Source: Filimonas effusa (lineage in GTDB: Bacteria; Bacteroidota; Bacteroidia; Chitinophagales; Chitinophagaceae). Taken from it: a DNA stretch of 64,000 bases. The stretch is taken from assembly GCF_004118675.1 (NCBI RefSeq), contig NZ_SDHZ01000001.1, forward strand, positions 2,542,001 through 2,606,000. The letters run 5' to 3'. The position numbers and the translations under genes are program-made. Numbering within the stretch: the stretch's first letter is position 1; each line of letters begins with the position of its first letter. Positions 61,458 to 64,000 of the stretch are shown piece after piece. Under the pieces are notes generated by a model. The model had not been told where the DNA came from, searched no databases, and saw nothing but the letters and a program-made list of their open reading frames with translations.

Positions 61458-64000
61458 TTATACATTTACCACCTCCACCTTACTCCTCCCGCTCTGTTGT
61501 TTATTCACCTTTATCTGTATGGGTATGCGCTCCGTCATTTCCTGCACGTGAGAGATCACCCCCACCTTACGCCCTTGGTCGTGCAGGCGCTCCAGGGCAT
61601 CCATAGCTATATTGAGCGTAGCAGGATCAAGCGAACCAAAGCCTTCGTCAATAAACAGCGATTCTACCTGCATTTGGCTACCCGATAACGACGCCAGGCC
61701 CAAGGCTAGGGCCAAAGATGCTAAGAAGGATTCGCCGCCGGAAAGAGAATACACAGTGCGTACTTCGTTGCCCATATACTGATCGACCACTTGCAGGCCC
61801 AAAGTGCTGGGTATACGTTGTAGCAGGTAACGGTTGCTGAGCATAGCCAGGTGCACATTGGCATACGTAAGCAGTGCATCTAGGGTATATTCCTGTGCTA
61901 TAAGGCGGAATTTTTTACCGTCGGCTGAGCCTATCAGTTCGTTGAGCTTGGCCCAGTTTTCGGCAGTAAGCGCCTGGGCCTGTATGGCGTTCAGCAGTTG
62001 CCCTATTTTTTGTTTGTTGCTGCTATTCAGCTGTAGCTGGAAACCAATTTCATTTTTCTGCTGTACCTGCTGCTGTAGGTTTGCTTTTGCGGTATTCAGT
62101 AAAGTGACTAGCTCTTCTGCATTTCGTTCGGAAAGCCGTTGCTGCTGGTGCTGCTGTAATTGCGTATTGCGTTCTTGCCATACGGATTGCGCTGCATTAA
62201 GGGCATTTTCTACAACCCTTAATGCGGCACGCTCTGTTGCTATCCAGCGGGTATCGTAGGCCAGCAGTTGCCCTAATTGCTGGTGGGTTAATACAGATGC
62301 ATTACCACTATTAAATGTAGCCAGCCATTGCTGTATGTTTTGGACAAGAGCTTCGGCTTGTTGCTGCAACAACAGTATATCTTTTTCGGCCTGTTCTTTT
62401 TGGGTTGCTGTACGGGTCAGGCTGGTTTGAAGCAGCTCCCTGTCGGCCTTCATTTTGTCCACCGCCTGCAGTGCTGCCGTTACGGCTTGCTTTAATTTTT
62501 GCTCTATCGTTGCGGCAGCCTCGCCATTAAAGATGGCCTGCCGCTTTTGGGTAAGGACTTCCTGTTGTTGTGTTACACCGCCAAGTGCAGCTTGCTTTTT
62601 TTGTACATCTGCACTAGCGTTTTGTAGCTGATTCTTTGCAGCCTCTATTTTTGCTGTTAGTATGTCTTGTTGCCGGGTGTCCTCTTCCAGCTTTTGAGTG
62701 GTGGTTTTCCATTGATCGGCAAACTGGCTGATGCGTTGCAGGAATAACGCAGCATCTTGTTGCCAATTCGTAAACCAACCGGTTGTGACAAAGTAAGGGG
62801 CCAGGCTTTCTTCTATAACAGCCAGTGCCTGGTGGCTGTCTTGCTGCCGTGCAAGCTGTTGTGCCTGTTGCTGCTGCAAGGATTGCAGTTGGCGCTCCGT
62901 ATCTTTTAAGGCATTGCTGTTTTGGTTGTGCTGCTGCTCCAGTTGGTGTATGTGCTGCTGCAGTGCATTCAGCTCCTGTTTTTGATTGGCATGCAACTGT
63001 ATTTGTTGTTGCAGGTGTTTTTGCTGCGCGCGAGCATCCTGCAATTGCTGGGCCAGCCAAGTCGCTTTTTGCTGGTCAGATATTGTATCCGCCTGCGGAT
63101 AAATGGTAAAAGCTAACCAGGTTGTGTGCTGTACTGCAAGCGACGTTTCTTTGGTGCCTACTTCCTGCTCCTGGAGGTCGATAGTCTCTTCTAAATTGTT
63201 GACCGTTTGCTTTAAACCGCTTTCCGCTTGCAGGCAGGTAGTATAAGCTTTATCATGTTGCTCGTGTGCTGCTTTCAGTTCGGATAGCACATGATTTAAT
63301 TGTGGTTGTTCGGTAACGTAGGGATGTTCCTTGCTGCCACAAACAGGACAGGGCTCTTCGGCTGTTAATTGCGATCGCAGCAGTTCCACATTTTCGGCAG
63401 CAGCCAGCTTTGCCTTTTCCAGCATGCGTAACGATGCATCCCGTTCAGCCGCAGCTACCAGGAGCTGTTCGGACGCACAGGCCAGCAAATGCACTTTGGC
63501 CTGTAGTTCGTCTTTATTGCCCGCCAGCTTTTGCGTTAGTATATCTAGCTCTGCCTGGCTGTGGCTTATTATTTTCCAATGTGCTTCTGCCCCAATAATA
63601 TCTTCTATATGGGTATCGATAGCCGCTTTTCCCTTTTCTACATCTGCAATAGGTATACCGGCCAAAGCTTCAGCGGCCGCGGTATGTTTTGGCCTTTCGG
63701 CTTGTATTTGTTGAGTTATAGTTGCCAATTGTATTTCCAGCTCCGCTTTTGCGTGTTGCGCCCCGGTTATAGCGGTTTGAACAATTTCTAGTTGTGGCAA
63801 TAGCTCTTGCGCAGCATCCAGCAGAACCTGTGCGTCGGCCAGTTTTGCGTTGATGAGGCCGTGATTTTCGGCAATAGGCTGCCGGGCGGCATTATCCTGT
63901 TTCCATTGTTGTAGTTGGGTAATGGAAAAGTGCAATTTTTCAGCTTGCTGCTGATGTATCTGTAGTTGTCTTTCCAACTGCCGCTGGGTTTCTTCAACCG
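61458..64000 (-). CDS. sbcC: Exonuclease subunit SbcC, N-terminus cut by window edge
   Basis: The frame is open to the window end, so the Walker A part is missing. Visible are long Gln/Ala-rich coiled coils, the zinc hook CPVCGSKEHP, signature SLSGGESFLASLALALGL, and Walker B LFIDEGFGSLD. The last residues run to QQSGRSKVEVVNV. SbcC with SbcD opens hairpins and double-strand ends. Its CTG/CAG-rich coding sequence differs from the defence genes that follow, so the island boundary may lie right after its stop. It is probably a chromosomal housekeeping gene, but a defence-linked copy is possible. Confidence 0.93.
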   Translation of the reverse strand, partial: VEETQRQLERQLQIHQQQAEKLHFSITQLQQWKQDNAARQPIAENHGLINAKLADAQVLLDAAQELLPQLEIVQTAITGAQHAKAELEIQLATITQQIQAERPKHTAAAEALAGIPIADVEKGKAAIDTHIEDIIGAEAHWKIISHSQAELDILTQKLAGNKDELQAKVHLLACASEQLLVAAAERDASLRMLEKAKLAAAENVELLRSQLTAEEPCPVCGSKEHPYVTEQPQLNHVLSELKAAHEQHDKAYTTCLQAESGLKQTVNNLEETIDLQEQEVGTKETSLAVQHTTWLAFTIYPQADTISDQQKATWLAQQLQDARAQQKHLQQQIQLHANQKQELNALQQHIHQLEQQHNQNSNALKDTERQLQSLQQQQAQQLARQQDSHQALAVIEESLAPYFVTTGWFTNWQQDAALFLQRISQFADQWKTTTQKLEEDTRQQDILTAKIEAAKNQLQNASADVQKKQAALGGVTQQQEVLTQKRQAIFNGEAAATIEQKLKQAVTAALQAVDKMKADRELLQTSLTRTATQKEQAEKDILLLQQQAEALVQNIQQWLATFNSGNASVLTHQQLGQLLAYDTRWIATERAALRVVENALNAAQSVWQERNTQLQQHQQQRLSERNAEELVTLLNTAKANLQQQVQQKNEIGFQLQLNSSNKQKIGQLLNAIQAQALTAENWAKLNELIGSADGKKFRLIAQEYTLDALLTYANVHLAMLSNRYLLQRIPSTLGLQVVDQYMGNEVRTVYSLSGGESFLASLALALGLASLSGSQMQVESLFIDEGFGSLDPATLNIAMDALERLHDQGRKVGVISHVQEMTERIPIQIKVNKQQSGRSKVEVVNV

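Noticed and set aside
1-64000. CRISPR array, integrase or rRNA gene
   Set aside because: No regularly spaced repeats, no tyrosine or serine recombinase motifs and no rRNA-like sequence were seen. The ICE integrase must lie outside the window.

Overview
The window looks like part of a Bacteroidota genome, probably of the Chitinophaga/Pedobacter type. The signs are a SusC/SusD pair driven by an ECF sigma factor and FecR, a Bacteroidetes-type conjugation cluster (TraE to TraL, RteC, VirD4-like coupling protein), promoters of the TTTG-N19-TAnnTTTG type, and AT-rich DNA with many short hypothetical genes. Most of the window reads as an integrative and conjugative element (ICE) with cargo, followed by a large defence island.

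Layout. 1-9.6 kb: minus-strand conjugation operon (a membrane-anchored protein, TraE, TraF, TraG ATPase, four tandem TraI-like paralogs, TraJ, TraK and a TraL cut by the window edge), with an RteC-type regulator just upstream. 9.8-16.4 kb: a large glycine-linker lipoprotein with small membrane proteins, a TlpA thioredoxin joined to a DUF3738-like tail, and two XRE regulators. 16.5-25.4 kb: ECF sigma factor, FecR, STN-containing SusC, SusD, a small exported protein and an AraC regulator, a nutrient-uptake module. 25.7-34.2 kb: DUF2971 protein, then SSB, DUF932 and an SOS-type cassette (UmuD-like protein without its catalytic dyad, UmuC, an unknown protein, SRAP). This set lies beside the likely transfer origin, as ICE leading-region genes do. 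34.35-35.77 kb: an intact IS4-family insertion with 9-bp target duplications. 36.2-40.2 kb: candidate oriT, MobC-like protein, relaxase and coupling protein.

40.3-45.9 kb holds poorly characterised genes: a possible PD-(D/E)xK-like protein, an MNT-HEPN protein, a SWIM-finger protein, a divergent XRE regulator and an AbiV-like protein with a long extra C-terminus. An ssrA/tRNA-3'-end-like motif with a terminator at about 46.03-46.13 kb may mark the ICE end. This is a guess.

46.5-64 kb: ten genes run without interruption on the minus strand. In transcription order they are SbcC (cut by the window edge), GajA-GajB (Gabija), a PtuA-PtuB-like ATPase/HNH pair (Septu), a KAP-family NTPase, and JetA-JetB-JetC-JetD (Wadjet). 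Gaps are under 75 bp and there are several overlaps, so the systems may be co-transcribed. The KAP protein is the member with no assigned system and, with the AbiV/HEPN/SWIM cluster, is the best place to look for something undescribed.
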